From: Nocardia sp. NRRL S-836
Lineage (GTDB): Bacteria > Actinomycetota > Actinomycetes > Mycobacteriales > Pseudonocardiaceae
Assembly (NCBI RefSeq): GCF_001279525.1
Contig: NZ_LGDY01000110.1
Coordinates: 15,042 to 79,041, forward strand
DNA length: 64,000 nt
Reading direction: 5' to 3'
Below the pieces are notes generated by a model, which saw only the letters and a list, made by a program, of their open reading frames with translations, did not search any database and was not told the origin of the DNA. The position numbers and the translations under genes were made by a program. Positions 1 to 10,119 of the stretch are shown piece after piece. Positions within the stretch are counted from its first letter, which is position 1. Each line of letters begins with the position of its first letter.

Positions 1-160
1 CCATGGTGGTGGTGCCGGGGTACTCCGACGTGGCGGTGTCGAGCCAGTGGAACGTGACGGTGCCGCGTTCGCTCATCGGCACACCGAGGTTGTCGCGGTA
101 CCAGGCCGCCAGGCGCACGGGGTCCCTGGAACGCAGGAAGACCCCGCCGATGCCAGTCAC
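1..160 (-). CDS. VOC (glyoxalase/bleomycin-resistance) family protein, N-terminal part
   Basis: The reverse strand from a GTG at 160 (alternative in-frame GTG at 169) reads about 53 residues and runs off the left edge. It begins VTGIGGVFLRSRDPVRLAAW, followed by a WYRDNLGVP segment. This is the typical first beta-alpha unit of a vicinal-oxygen-chelate domain, where an early strand is followed by a helix ending in WY and a short loop. No metal ligands can be checked because the rest lies outside the window. It is divergent from pruA with about 45 bases between starts, and no Shine-Dalgarno is obvious. The substrate is unknown; the family includes lyases, dioxygenases and binding proteins. Confidence 0.7.
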   Translation of the reverse strand, partial: MTGIGGVFLRSRDPVRLAAWYRDNLGVPMSERGTVTFHWLDTATSEYPGTTTM

Positions 161-205
161 CCGCGCCACCCGACGGACCCTACTACCGCGTGCCACGATG
201 GGGGA

Positions 206-1830
<1,625 letters not shown>

Positions 1831-1834
<4 letters not shown>

Positions 1835-2562
1835 CGGGCCCGCGGTGCCCAGCCCGTCGCCGCGGTGAGCTTGGTGCTCACGACCCGTTGCGAGCGCCCG
1901 AACACCGCCAGCGACGTCGCGAGCCTCCCGAACGCGCGCGGCAGCCGCGTGATGCCCAGGTCCCGCTTCAAGACCGGCGTGCCGACGTTGTAGACGCCCG
2001 CCGGCGCACCGAGAGCGGCGATGGCGGCGGCCGCCGCGTCGCCGGGGTGCACGACCGACATCCAGCCGTCGCCGACGAGCACCGGCGGCGACTGGGCGGC
2101 GCCGCCCACCAGCATCCCGAAGCGCAGGAAGACGCCGCCGGGGTGGCGCAGGACGTTGTGCTGCGCGGTCACCGAGCTGGCGATGTGACCGACGGGCTCG
2201 ATGGGAGCGTTCTCGTCCAGCTCCCGGTCACCGCCGTCGGCGTACACGAACGAGATGCCCTCCTGCACCACGCGGCCCACGCCCGCCCGCAACGCCGCCT
2301 CGGCCACCGCGGCGCTGCCCCCGGTGCGGATGCGGTCGTTCTCGGCCCAGGCACCGGGCAGCACGGCCCTGGCGCTCAACGGGATGCGGGTGGCGAGGTT
2401 GAGGACGGCGTCGTAGCCGCTCAGCGCGGCCGTCAGCCCGGCGACGTCGAACAGCGAGGTGGTGTGCCGGTCGAGCACCCCGACCTCGTGGCCCGCCTCC
2501 CGCAGCCGCGGCAGAGCTTCCCGCCCGAGCACACCCGTCGCACCGATCACGAAAACCTTCAT
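1831..2562 (-). CDS. NAD(P)-binding epimerase/dehydratase-like (extended SDR) protein
   Basis: The 243-residue protein starts with a Rossmann nucleotide-binding motif, GATGVLG at residues 7-13, then the beta-strand pattern of atypical or extended short-chain dehydrogenases (LNLATRIP, VVQEGISFVYADGG). The usual catalytic YxxxK pair is not evident; the matching region reads HIASSVTAQHN. It may be an atypical SDR that binds a dinucleotide without classical catalysis, or a sugar or quinone reductase relative. It is convergent with pruA and overlaps it by four bases. No pathway can be assigned from neighbours. Confidence 0.75.
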
Positions 2563-2644
2563 GACCGGTGGACGGGACAGCCTGCCGATTCGTGACAGCC
2601 CGGTTCGTGACCGTCCAATTCGTGACAGGCCGGTTCGTGACAGG

Positions 2645-3163
2645 TCAGCCGGTGGCGGGCAGCCGCTTCAGCGCGTTGCCCACCTTGCCGGTCGCGATCT
2701 GCACCTTCTGGTCCTGGTTGGCGCCTTCGAGGTGGACGACCACCGCGATCGTCTCGGTCCGCGACACCACGACCGTCGCCGTGCACTCCGACCCCGCGTT
2801 GCACGAGACCCACATCGAGTGACCGTCGACGAGCCCCTGGGGCTTCCGCGTCTCGTCGTACGGCCCGCCGATCGCGGCGAACACCCGCAGGTCCCCGGCC
2901 GTGCCGGTGCCGACCCGGTACTCGCACGATTTCGGCAGGCCCGCGAACGGCGCCGGTGCGCTGAACAGCGGTTCGTCGAAGTCCTTCGCCTCCAGCAACG
3001 CGCACGGGTCGAGGCCCGCGAGCTTGCGCGGTGTGTCGATGCGCGGCGACGTGGTGGTGGCCGTCGTCGTGGTGGTGGTCGTGGTCGTGGTCTGCACGGG
3101 CGGGGGAGCGGGCGTCGAGGCGCAGCCCGCGACCAGGATGACCGGCAGCAGGACGCGCTTCAC
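2645..3163 (-). CDS. DUF3558 family lipoprotein with poly-threonine spacer
   Basis: A 172-residue exported lipoprotein. The N-terminus VKRVLLPVILVAGC is a short signal peptide ending in a lipobox cysteine. A flexible spacer rich in Pro and a run of about ten Thr follows, then a DUF3558-type domain containing the DPCALLE and CEYRV segments. The GTG start at 3163 overlaps the TGA of the upstream paralogue in a GTGA arrangement, so the two are translationally coupled. The role is unknown; the family is common on actinobacterial cell surfaces. The Thr run corresponds to an imperfect GGT/CGT tract on the forward strand near 3050-3100. Confidence 0.8.
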   Translation of the reverse strand: MKRVLLPVILVAGCASTPAPPPVQTTTTTTTTTTATTTSPRIDTPRKLAGLDPCALLEAKDFDEPLFSAPAPFAGLPKSCEYRVGTGTAGDLRVFAAIGGPYDETRKPQGLVDGHSMWVSCNAGSECTATVVVSRTETIAVVVHLEGANQDQKVQIATGKVGNALKRLPATG

Positions 3164-3588
3164 CGCGGCAGCCGCTGCAATGCCTTCAACGCCAGGCCCT
3201 GCGTGGTCTGGCCGAGCACGTTGTCGTCCTCGCCCTGCTTGGTGACGCTCAACCCGAGCAGCTCGCCCTCGCGCACCTGCACCACGGCCTCGCACGCCGA
3301 CGACGCGCACCGGCGGGTCATCGGCCGGTCCTCGACCACCGCGCCGTACCCGCCGCCGGTCTGCAGCCGCGCCGACTCCTGCTCGAACTTCGCCTCCAGC
3401 AGCTTCAGCGTCACCGTCGTCGAGCCGAACGCGAACGTGCACTCGCGCTCGCCCTTGGCGGTGCTGGTCAGCTCACCCGCGTCGCCGCCGCGCAGCAGCG
3501 TGCACGGGTCGGTGTCGGTGAACTTCGGGGGAGCGGGGTCGCCACCGCAGGCGCTCAGCAGCAGCACCAGGGCCAGAACTCGCTTCAT
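3160..3588 (-). CDS. DUF3558 family lipoprotein, upstream paralogue
   Basis: This 142-residue lipoprotein begins MKRVLALVLLLSACGGD, with a lipobox cysteine at residue 14, and carries the DPCTLL and CTFAFG segments of DUF3558. The ATG at 3588 is preceded by an AGAAGGAAG ribosome binding site. It is the first gene of a coupled pair; its stop overlaps the GTG of the second lipoprotein. Cysteines in MTRRCASSACEA may form a disulfide outside the membrane. The function is unknown. The pair looks like a tandem duplication that has diverged, since the C-termini (ALKALQRLPR and ALKRLPATG) are still alike. Confidence 0.82.
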   Translation of the reverse strand: MKRVLALVLLLSACGGDPAPPKFTDTDPCTLLRGGDAGELTSTAKGERECTFAFGSTTVTLKLLEAKFEQESARLQTGGGYGAVVEDRPMTRRCASSACEAVVQVREGELLGLSVTKQGEDDNVLGQTTQGLALKALQRLPR

Positions 3589-3623
3589 GCACTTCCTTCT
3601 GCACTTGATCAGGGGGTCGGGGC

Positions 3624-4622
3624 TCAGTCCGTGTAGTCGTCCAGCCCGGCACGGGAGGCGAGCAGGCGGCGCAACGACGTCAACCGGCCCGGCGCGTCCG
3701 GAACGAGCTCGTCCAGCATGCAACCGGGGTCCTCGGGCGCACCCAGGTGGCCGCAGCCGGGCGGGCACTCCTCGGCGGCCTCCGCGAAGTCCGGGAAGGC
3801 CTTCACGATGTCGTCCGGCGTGATGTGGGCCAGGCCGAACGAGCGGATGCCCGGGGTGTCGACCACCCAGCCGCCGCCGGGCAGGCGCAGCGCGACGGCC
3901 TGGGTGGAGGTGTGCCGGCCCTTGCCGACGCCGGAGACGACGCCGACCGCGCGGTTGGCGTCCGGCACGAGCTTGTTGACCAGGGTGGACTTGCCGACGC
4001 CGGAGTGGCCGATCAGGCACGACACCGTGTTCGCCAGCCGTGCGCGCAGCTCGGCGGGTTCCTCGTCGGACCGGGTCACGATCACCGGCACGGCCAGCTC
4101 GGTGTAGAGCGCCAGCAGCTCCTCCGGCGAGGCCAGGTCCGACTTCGTGAGGCACAGCACCGGTTCCAGGCCACCGGCGTACGCGGCGACCAGGCAGCGG
4201 TCGATGAAACCGGTGCGCGGCGGGGGATCGGCCAGAGCGACGACCATGATGAGCTGGGAGGCGTTGGCGACGACGACGCGTTCGAACGGGTCGGTGTCGT
4301 CGGCGGTGCGGCGCAGCACCGAGGTCCGCTCCTCGACGCGCACGATGCGGGCCAGCGTGTCCGGCTGGCCCGACGTGTCACCGACGACGCCGACCTGGTC
4401 GCCGACCACCACGGGCGTGCGGCCGAGCTCGCGCGCACGCATCGCCGTGACGACGGCACCGGACTCCATCGCGCACGTCCACCGGCCCCGGTCGACGCCG
4501 ATCACCATCGCGCTCTCGGCGTCGGCGTGCTCCGGCCGCCTCTTGCTGCGCGGCCGCGTGCCCTTGCCGGGGCGCACCCGCACGTCGGTCTCGTCGAGCT
4601 TGCGCCAGTCCTGCTTGCTCAC
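3624..4622 (-). CDS. rsgA: Small ribosomal subunit biogenesis GTPase RsgA (EngC)
   Basis: A 332-residue circularly permuted GTPase that acts in late 30S subunit maturation. The permutation is visible: the G4 motif TKSD (about residue 159) comes before the P-loop GHSGVGKST (about 205), which is followed by the DTPG G3 motif. An N-terminal OB-fold-like region precedes the GTPase. A C-terminal zinc knuckle has cysteines and histidine in CPPGCGH and a later DPGC. The GTG at 4622 lies one base after the aroA stop, with a GAGG site inside the end of aroA, so the genes are probably co-transcribed. The C-terminal extension after the zinc site is short. Confidence 0.93.
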   Translation of the reverse strand: MSKQDWRKLDETDVRVRPGKGTRPRSKRRPEHADAESAMVIGVDRGRWTCAMESGAVVTAMRARELGRTPVVVGDQVGVVGDTSGQPDTLARIVRVEERTSVLRRTADDTDPFERVVVANASQLIMVVALADPPPRTGFIDRCLVAAYAGGLEPVLCLTKSDLASPEELLALYTELAVPVIVTRSDEEPAELRARLANTVSCLIGHSGVGKSTLVNKLVPDANRAVGVVSGVGKGRHTSTQAVALRLPGGGWVVDTPGIRSFGLAHITPDDIVKAFPDFAEAAEECPPGCGHLGAPEDPGCMLDELVPDAPGRLTSLRRLLASRAGLDDYTD

Positions 4623-4623
4623 C

Positions 4624-5892
4624 TCAACGCGCCCCCGTGAGCATGGTGGTCCACATTCCCGGGAAGTCCGGGATCGTCTTCGTCGTCGACCCGATGTCGT
4701 CCACCGCCACGCCCGGCACCACGAGCCCGATGATCGCGCCCGCGGTCGCCATCCGGTGGTCGGCATAGGCCTTCCACACCCCGCCGTGCAGCGGAGCCGG
4801 CTCGACCACCAGGCCGTCCTCGGTCTCGGAGGCGTTGCCGCCCAGCGCGTTGACCTCGTTCACCAGCGCGGCGATCCGGTCGGTCTCGTGGCCGCGGATG
4901 TGCGCGACACCGCGGATCACCGTGCGGCCCTCGGCCAGTGCCGCGAGTGCCACCACCGTGGGCGTCAGCTCGCTCTCGTCGCGCAGGTCGATGTCCACAC
5001 CGGACAGCTTCGCGGGGCCGCGCACGGTCAGACCCCGTTCCGACAGCTCGACCGAGCAGCCCATGCGCGTGAGGATGCCGCGCACCGCGTCACCGGGCTG
5101 GGTGGTCTCGGCCGGCCAGCCGGGGATGGTCACCTCGCCGCCGGTCACCGCGGCCGCCGCCAGGAACACCGTCGCGTTGGACAGGTCCGGCTCCACGTGC
5201 CACGTCCGCGCGGCGATCGGGCCGGGCTCGACGTGCCACGTGCTGGTGCCGTCGGTCTCCACCGCGACCCCGACCGAACGCAGCGTCTGGACCGTCATGT
5301 CGATGTGCGGCAACGACGGCACGGGCTTGCCCGCGTGCCGCACCGTCACGCCCTTGTCGTAGCGCGCGGCCGACAGCAGCAGCCCGGACACGAACTGCGA
5401 CGAGCCCGACGCGTCGATCGTGACCTCGCCGCCGGCCAGCGATCCGGTGCCGCGCAACGTGAACGGCAGCGCGTCGCCCTCGACCTCCGCACCGAGCCCG
5501 CGCAACGCCTCCAGCACGGTGCTCATCGGCCGCACGCGGGCGTGCGGGTCGCCGTCGAACCTGATCTCGCCCTCGGCCAGCGCGGCGGCCGGCGGCAGGA
5601 ACCGCATGACCGTGCCCGCGAGCCCGCAGTCGACGTCGGCCGGTCCGCGCAGCGCGCCCGGCGTGACGTCCCAGCCGCCGTCGGCCCGGTCGGTGATCCC
5701 GACGCCGAGCGAGGTGAGCGCCTTCGCCATCAACGCGGTGTCGCGGCTGCGCAACGGCGCGTGCACCGCGGACGGCCCCTCGGCCAGCGCCGCGAGCACC
5801 AGGGCGCGGTTCGTGATCGACTTCGAGCCGGGCACCGGCACCGTGGAGTGGACTGGGCCGGGTGCGCTGGGGGCTGACCAGTGCTGAGTCAT
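4624..5892 (-). CDS. aroA: 3-phosphoshikimate 1-carboxyvinyltransferase (EPSP synthase)
   Basis: A 422-residue enzyme joining shikimate 3-phosphate and phosphoenolpyruvate in the shikimate pathway. Key segments are [10 protein letters not shown] (Lys24), [39 protein letters not shown] and YADHRMA near the C-terminus, all expected for AroA. LAGTVMRF replaces the enterobacterial NAGTAMR form; I recall a similar variant in other actinobacteria. The ATG at 5892 was chosen because the start of the PGSKS region then falls at the usual distance. It is followed after one base by rsgA, and is divergent from the SOS peptidase gene. Confidence 0.95.
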   Translation of the reverse strand: MTQHWSAPSAPGPVHSTVPVPGSKSITNRALVLAALAEGPSAVHAPLRSRDTALMAKALTSLGVGITDRADGGWDVTPGALRGPADVDCGLAGTVMRFLPPAAALAEGEIRFDGDPHARVRPMSTVLEALRGLGAEVEGDALPFTLRGTGSLAGGEVTIDASGSSQFVSGLLLSAARYDKGVTVRHAGKPVPSLPHIDMTVQTLRSVGVAVETDGTSTWHVEPGPIAARTWHVEPDLSNATVFLAAAAVTGGEVTIPGWPAETTQPGDAVRGILTRMGCSVELSERGLTVRGPAKLSGVDIDLRDESELTPTVVALAALAEGRTVIRGVAHIRGHETDRIAALVNEVNALGGNASETEDGLVVEPAPLHGGVWKAYADHRMATAGAIIGLVVPGVAVDDIGSTTKTIPDFPGMWTTMLTGAR

Positions 5893-5977
5893 GCGCTGAA
5901 TGATCCCGCATGCGGCCGGGGCGGCTCGCACAGGTGTTCCCGGCGTGCGACGATTGCGACTTCGGAGGTGATCGGTT

Positions 5978-6706
5978 TTGTGTGGTAGGTACGCCTCCAC
6001 CAAGGACCCGGCGCTGCTCGCGGCCGAGTTCGAAGCGGTGGACGGGACCGGCGACGAGGCACCGGGACCCGACTACAACATCGCTCCCACCAAGCACGTC
6101 ATGGCGGTGGTCGAGCGCAAACCCGAGGACGAGGAACTGGAGCGCAGCCTGCGGGTGATGCGCTGGGGCCTGGTCCCGCACTGGGCCAAGGACCTCTCCG
6201 GCGCGGCCAAGATGATCAACGCCCGCGCGGAGAGCGTGCTGAGCAAGCCCGCGTACAAGCAGTCGGCGATGAAGCGCCGGTGCATCATCCCCGCCGCAGG
6301 CTGGTACGAGTGGCAGCCGGGCGAGGGCCGCAAGCAGCCGTACTTCATCACGCTCGGGGACGACGTCTCGCTCGCGATGGCGGGCATCTGGTCCGTGTGG
6401 TGGAAGGACGACGTGCCGACCGTGACGTGCGCGGTGCTGACGACGGACGCCATCGGCGCGATGACCGAGGTGCACCACCGCATGCCGTTGCTGCTGCCGC
6501 ACGACCGCTGGTCGGCGTGGCTCGACCCGGCGTCGCAGGACCCGGGCGAGCTGCTCGCACCCGACCCGTCGATCGTCGACGCGCTGGAGCTGCGCCCGGT
6601 CTCGACCGCGGTGAACAGCGTGAAGAACAACGGCCCGTCGCTCATGGACCGCGTCTCGCTCGCCGAGGACGAGAAGCCCGCACCCACGCTGTTCGAGCTG
6701 TCGTGA
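5978..6706 (+). CDS. SOS response-associated peptidase (YedK/HMCES family)
   Basis: A 242-residue protein that in characterised relatives forms a thiazolidine crosslink with abasic sites in single-stranded DNA and so shields them. The catalytic cysteine must be residue 2. Here the frame starts TTG-TGT (5978), giving MCGRY, which identifies TTG as the true start. A strong GGAGGTGA site lies seven bases upstream. Other conserved parts are NARAESV, AGWYEW (active-site glutamate) and TEVHHRMP (active-site histidine). The stop overlaps the next start in a GTGA arrangement. No LexA box was recognised in the short intergenic region. Confidence 0.93.
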   Translation: MCGRYASTKDPALLAAEFEAVDGTGDEAPGPDYNIAPTKHVMAVVERKPEDEELERSLRVMRWGLVPHWAKDLSGAAKMINARAESVLSKPAYKQSAMKRRCIIPAAGWYEWQPGEGRKQPYFITLGDDVSLAMAGIWSVWWKDDVPTVTCAVLTTDAIGAMTEVHHRMPLLLPHDRWSAWLDPASQDPGELLAPDPSIVDALELRPVSTAVNSVKNNGPSLMDRVSLAEDEKPAPTLFELS

Positions 6707-7314
6707 ACACGCTGCTGGTGGACACACCGCACGGCCCCGCGCGGGCCTCACTGCACTGCGCCCACGAACCGCGGGCCGCACTGCTGCTCGGCCACGGCGC
6801 CGGTGGCGGCGTCGAGGCACCCGACCTGGTGGCCGCGTGCCACGCCGCGAACTCCGTCGGCGTGCACGTGGCACTGGTCGAACAGCCCTACCGCGTCGCC
6901 GGCCGCCGCGCCCCCGCCCCGGCGAAGCAGCTCGACACGGCGTGGCTGTCCGTGGTCGACGACCTGGGCGAACGCTGGTTCGACGGCCTGCCGCTGGTGT
7001 TCGGCGGCCGGTCGTCGGGTGCACGGGTGGCGTGCCGCACGAGCGTCGAGGGCCAGGCGGTCGCCGTGCTCTGCCTGGCGTTCCCGGTGCACCCGCCGGG
7101 CAAGCCGGAGAAGTCGCGGATGGCCGAGCTGGACGGCGTCGAGGTCGCCACCCTGGTCGTGCAGGGCGAGAACGACCCGTTCGGGCAGCCCGCCCGCGGC
7201 CACCGCCGCGAGGTCGTGCTGCTCCAGGGCGACCACTCGCTGAAGACGTCCGTCGCGGAGGTCGGCCGGTTCGTCGGCGAGTGGCTGGACCGCGTGCTGC
7301 GCCCCCTCGACTAA
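6703..7314 (+). CDS. Small alpha/beta-hydrolase family protein
   Basis: A 203-residue cytosolic protein of the alpha/beta-hydrolase fold, similar to the bacterial dienelactone-hydrolase-like group of about 200 residues. It has an oxyanion-side LLLGHGAGGG segment, a nucleophile elbow GGRSSGAR (GxSxG), a late QGENDPFG segment placing the acid, and GDHSLK supplying the histidine, so a full triad is visible. The GTG at 6703 overlaps the stop of the preceding gene by four bases, which indicates translational coupling with the SOS peptidase. The substrate is unknown. Confidence 0.85.
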   Translation: MNTLLVDTPHGPARASLHCAHEPRAALLLGHGAGGGVEAPDLVAACHAANSVGVHVALVEQPYRVAGRRAPAPAKQLDTAWLSVVDDLGERWFDGLPLVFGGRSSGARVACRTSVEGQAVAVLCLAFPVHPPGKPEKSRMAELDGVEVATLVVQGENDPFGQPARGHRREVVLLQGDHSLKTSVAEVGRFVGEWLDRVLRPLD

Positions 7315-7356
7315 ATCGCCTGCTCAACGCCGATCCGGGCATTACTGTCCGGCCCC

Positions 7357-7902
7357 ATGACCCTTGTGGACGACCAAGACCGGCCCGAACCTCCGACGGA
7401 CGGCGACGAGCTCGCCACCCTGACCGGGTTCCTGGAGTTCCAGCGCGCGACCCTCGCGTGGAAGGTCGGCGGGCTGAGCGCGCAGCAGCTCGCCCAGACC
7501 ACCGCGAAGTCCGAGATGACCCTCGGCGGCCTGGTCAAGCACCTCGCGTACGTCGAACAGCACTGGTTCCACGTCGTGCTGCACGACCGCGAGCCGCTGG
7601 AGCCGTGGGCGAGCGTCGACTGGAAGGCCGACCACGACTGGGACTGGCACTCGGCCGCCGGCCACACCCCCGACGAGCTCGTGGCGTTGTGGCAGGACGA
7701 GGTCGGCCGCTCCCGCGCGGCCGTCGAGGAGGCGCTGCGGACCGGTGACCTCGGTCAGCCGGCCAGGCGCAAGCCGTGGCGCGGCGACGACCGGACCGTG
7801 AACCTGCGGTGGATCCTCACGCACATGGTCGAGGAGTACTCGCGCCACAACGGGCACGCCGACCTGCTGCGCGAGGCGATCGACGGCCAGACCGGCGAAT
7901 GA
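7357..7902 (+). CDS. DinB family protein (DUF664 type)
   Basis: A 181-residue predicted four-helix-bundle protein. The DinB/YfiT-like metal site is suggested by three histidines: one in LVKHLAYVEQHWF and two in THMVEEYSRHNGHAD near the C-terminus. DUF664 members in actinobacteria include thiol (mycothiol)-dependent transferases, so a role in thiol chemistry or detoxification is possible but not shown. It is a stand-alone gene after the hydrolase, with a 42-base gap. The ATG at 7357 gives the normal family length. Confidence is high for the family and low for the reaction. Confidence 0.85.
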   Translation: MTLVDDQDRPEPPTDGDELATLTGFLEFQRATLAWKVGGLSAQQLAQTTAKSEMTLGGLVKHLAYVEQHWFHVVLHDREPLEPWASVDWKADHDWDWHSAAGHTPDELVALWQDEVGRSRAAVEEALRTGDLGQPARRKPWRGDDRTVNLRWILTHMVEEYSRHNGHADLLREAIDGQTGE

Positions 7903-7988
7903 CGGCCACGTGACAACCCGGTGCGAACCGATCGCGTTTCCAGGGGTGCAAGCGGAAACACCAATCGAGACGTATTCGGGGAGAACAC

Positions 7989-8477
7989 GTGAACTCGTTC
8001 CGCAACACCGCGCTGGCCCTGGCCGGCGCCGCCCTCCTGTCCACCGCGGTGCCGACCACGGCCCAGGCCGACGCCGCGCCGTGGTGCACCGGCGACGACC
8101 TGGTGATCACGGCCCACGACATGCGCCCGACGACGAACCCGGACAAGGGGCACGTCATCAGGTTCGCGGCTGCCGAGGGCGTCACCTGCACGATCGGCGG
8201 CAGCCTGAGCAACGTGCGGTTCCTCGACGCCGCGGGCCAGGACCTCGATGTTCCGCTGACCGGCGGCCAGGGCCCGTACACCGAGGCGACGGTCCACGGG
8301 ATCTTCAGCGCCGTCGCCTACGTGGGCTCGCCGAAGAAGAGCGACACCGTGACGCCGGCATACGTTCGGTTCGACCTGCCGGGCAAGGGCAGCCTCGGTG
8401 CCCGGATCACCACGGCGTGGCCGTCGTGGATCGGCACGCCCGTGCGGTTCACGAACATCGGCTGGCCGGTGAGCTAG
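7989..8477 (+). CDS. Secreted DUF4232-like protein
   Basis: A 162-residue exported protein. A Sec signal peptide (residues 1 to about 28, ending TAQADA) precedes a compact beta-rich domain with cysteines in PWCTGDD and VTCTIGG, as in DUF4232 proteins. The GTG at 7989 follows a GGGAGAA-type site. The domain is frequent in actinobacterial envelope and secreted proteins but has no defined activity. The neighbours (a DinB protein upstream and a convergent YbaK gene) give no functional hint. Confidence 0.75.
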   Translation: MNSFRNTALALAGAALLSTAVPTTAQADAAPWCTGDDLVITAHDMRPTTNPDKGHVIRFAAAEGVTCTIGGSLSNVRFLDAAGQDLDVPLTGGQGPYTEATVHGIFSAVAYVGSPKKSDTVTPAYVRFDLPGKGSLGARITTAWPSWIGTPVRFTNIGWPVS

Positions 8478-8481
8478 GTCG

Positions 8482-8958
8482 CTAGGCGCTGATCGAGGCC
8501 ACCACGGCGTTCGTCAGCCGCACCAGCTCGGCCGGCGCGATCTCCACCTCGAGCCCGCGCCGGCCGGCACTGCAGAACACCGTCTCGAACTCCAGCGCGG
8601 AGGCGTCCACCACGACCGGCAGCCGCTTCTTCTGCCCCAGCGGTGAGATCCCGCCGGCCACGTACCCGGTGGCGCGCTCGGCGTCGGCGACGACGGCCAT
8701 CTTCGCCTTCTTGCCCTTCAACGCCGCCGCCAGCGCCTTCAGGTCGAGTTGCACCGTCACGGGCACGACGCCGACCGCGAGCTTGCCGTCGACCTCGGCC
8801 ACCAGCGTCTTGAACACCCGGCCCGGCACCAGCCCGAGCGCCTCCGCGGCCTCCAGGCCGTACGACTCGTGGCGGGGGTCGTGCTCGTACGAGTGCAAGG
8901 TGTGCGCCACCCGCTGCTTGTCCAGCAGCGCTGTGGCGGGGGTCCCACGTCCGGCCAT
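8482..8958 (-). CDS. ybaK: YbaK/EbsC-type Cys-tRNA(Pro)/aminoacyl-tRNA deacylase
   Basis: A 158-residue trans-editing domain protein. YbaK enzymes hydrolyse misacylated Cys-tRNA(Pro). Visible family features are the N-terminal [20 protein letters not shown] strand-helix, the [10 protein letters not shown] strand, and the invariant-lysine and glycine-rich [17 protein letters not shown] segment typical of YbaK rather than ProX. The ATG at 8958 lies just before the divergent sigR promoter, so both promoters share a region of about 50 bases. It is convergent with the DUF4232 gene. Confidence 0.9.
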   Translation of the reverse strand: MAGRGTPATALLDKQRVAHTLHSYEHDPRHESYGLEAAEALGLVPGRVFKTLVAEVDGKLAVGVVPVTVQLDLKALAAALKGKKAKMAVVADAERATGYVAGGISPLGQKKRLPVVVDASALEFETVFCSAGRRGLEVEIAPAELVRLTNAVVASISA

Positions 8959-8960
8959 GC

Positions 8961-8986
8961 GGAATTACTACCAGCACGACCGTGTT
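8961..8986 (+). promoter_or_regulatory. Consensus SigR-type promoter upstream of sigR
   Basis: GGAAT at 8961-8965 and GTT at 8984-8986 are separated by exactly 18 bases. This is the established SigR (Streptomyces) and SigH (mycobacteria) promoter form. It lies 22 bases before an in-frame ATG at 9008 and 82 before the favoured GTG at 9068, so sigR-rsrA is probably autoregulated by thiol-oxidative stress. Confidence 0.8.
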
Positions 8987-9067
8987 GGTCAGGACGTGGC
9001 TACGAACATGCTCGAGCGGCCCCGCGTAGAGTCAGCACCGACCCAGAACCTGTGGGAAGGGAGCGCG

Positions 9068-9673
9068 GTGCCCGCCACCGGCACAACGGAGACGACGGCG
9101 GAGCGCGCCGCGCGTTTCGAGCGCGATGCCATGCCGATGCTCGACCAGCTGTACTCGGCGGCGTTGCGCATGACCCGCAACCCGGCAGATGCCGAGGACC
9201 TCGTCCAGGAGACCTACCTCAAGGCCTACTCGGCGTTCGCGTCGTTCTCGGAGGGCACGAACCTCAAGGCCTGGTTGTACCGGATCCTGACGAACACCTA
9301 CATCAACGGCTACCGCAAGAAGCAGCGTCAGCCACTGCAGCAGCCGACCGACGAGATCACGGACTGGCAGCTGGCGCAGGCGGAGAGCCACACCTCGTCC
9401 GGGCTGCGCAGCGCCGAGGTCGAGGCACTCGACAACCTGCCCGACAGCGACGTGAAGGAAGCATTGCAGCGGTTGCCGGAGGAGTTCCGGATCGCGGTCT
9501 ACCTCGCCGATGTCGAAGGCTTCGCGTACAAGGAGATCGCAGACATCATGGGCACCCCGATCGGCACGGTGATGTCCCGGTTGCACCGGGGCCGCCGGCA
9601 GCTCCGCGACCTGCTCGCGGACACCGCACGTGAACGTGGCTTCCTGCGAGGCGGCAACGGAGACGCGTCATGA
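9068..9673 (+). CDS. sigR: ECF RNA polymerase sigma factor SigR/SigH (thiol-oxidative stress)
   Basis: A sigma factor of about 201 residues. Region 2 is seen in [20 protein letters not shown] and the following [13 protein letters not shown]. Region 4 is seen in [20 protein letters not shown] followed by [20 protein letters not shown]. The GTG at 9068 follows an AAGGGAG site. An upstream in-frame ATG at 9008 would add about 20 residues and could give a longer isoform, as known for Streptomyces SigR. The next gene, overlapping as ATGA, encodes its zinc anti-sigma factor. A consensus SigR promoter precedes the gene. Expected targets are thioredoxin and mycothiol systems elsewhere in the genome. 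Confidence 0.93.
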   Translation: MPATGTTETTAERAARFERDAMPMLDQLYSAALRMTRNPADAEDLVQETYLKAYSAFASFSEGTNLKAWLYRILTNTYINGYRKKQRQPLQQPTDEITDWQLAQAESHTSSGLRSAEVEALDNLPDSDVKEALQRLPEEFRIAVYLADVEGFAYKEIADIMGTPIGTVMSRLHRGRRQLRDLLADTARERGFLRGGNGDAS

Positions 9674-9930
9674 ACTGCGGCGAACCCCACGAGACCGACT
9701 GCTCCGAGGTCCTCTCCGAGGTCTGGCTGTTCCTGGACCAGGAGTGCGACTCGTCGAGGCGCGCGGCCCTGCAGACGCACCTCGACGAGTGCCACCCCTG
9801 CCTGGAGCAGTTCGGCCTGGAGGAGCACCTCAAGGCGCTGCTCGCGCGCAAGTGCGGCGGGGATCACGCCCCGGCGGACCTGAAGGCCCGCATCCGCGCC
9901 ACGATCGTGGAGATCCGCACCGAGGGCTGA
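9670..9930 (+). CDS. rsrA: Redox-sensitive zinc anti-sigma factor RsrA/RshA
   Basis: An 86-residue ZAS-family anti-sigma factor that binds and inactivates SigR under reducing conditions and releases it when disulfides form. Cys11, His37, Cys41 and Cys44 (HLDECHPC is the HxxxCxxC core) occupy the numbering known for Streptomyces RsrA. Cys3 and His7 are also present. The ATG overlaps the sigR stop (ATGA), giving coupled, stoichiometric synthesis. A bidirectional terminator follows. Confidence 0.94.
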   Translation: MNCGEPHETDCSEVLSEVWLFLDQECDSSRRAALQTHLDECHPCLEQFGLEEHLKALLARKCGGDHAPADLKARIRATIVEIRTEG

Positions 9931-9945
9931 GGCCCCCGCGTACAC

Positions 9946-9984
9946 GAAAAGCCCTGGTCACCGTGGTGGTGTCCAGGGCTTTTC
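9946..9984. terminator. Bidirectional terminator between rsrA and bL37 gene
   Basis: A perfect 12-base inverted repeat, GAAAAGCCCTGG (9946-9957) and CCAGGGCTTTTC (9973-9984), with a 15-base loop. The stem gives a short T run on both strands, so it can end rsrA transcription rightward and bL37 transcription leftward. Confidence 0.8.
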
Positions 9985-9991
9985 GCGGCAC

Positions 9992-10066
9992 TCAGGCGTT
10001 GGGGCGCTTCCCTCGGTTAGCGCCACCCTTCTTGCGGTCGCGGCGCTTGCGGGCACGCTTCGACAT
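9992..10066 (-). CDS. 50S ribosomal protein bL37
   Basis: A 24-residue, strongly basic protein starting MSKRARKRRDRKKGGANRGK and ending in RPNA. This matches the small actinobacterial ribosomal protein bL37 first recognised in mycobacterial ribosome structures. An AGGAG site precedes the ATG at 10066. It is short enough to be missed by automatic annotation. It lies between rsrA and pdtaS, convergent with rsrA and divergent from pdtaS, with about 53 bases to the pdtaS start. Confidence 0.92.
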   Translation of the reverse strand: MSKRARKRRDRKKGGANRGKRPNA

Positions 10067-10119
10067 CCGTGTCTCCTAAAATCGAACTACTTCAGCTTCC
10101 AGTGTGACATGGAGGAGTT

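Noticed and set aside
3050..3105. GGT/CGT-rich tract as a trinucleotide repeat element
   Set aside because: It lies inside the lipoprotein gene and simply encodes the poly-threonine spacer.
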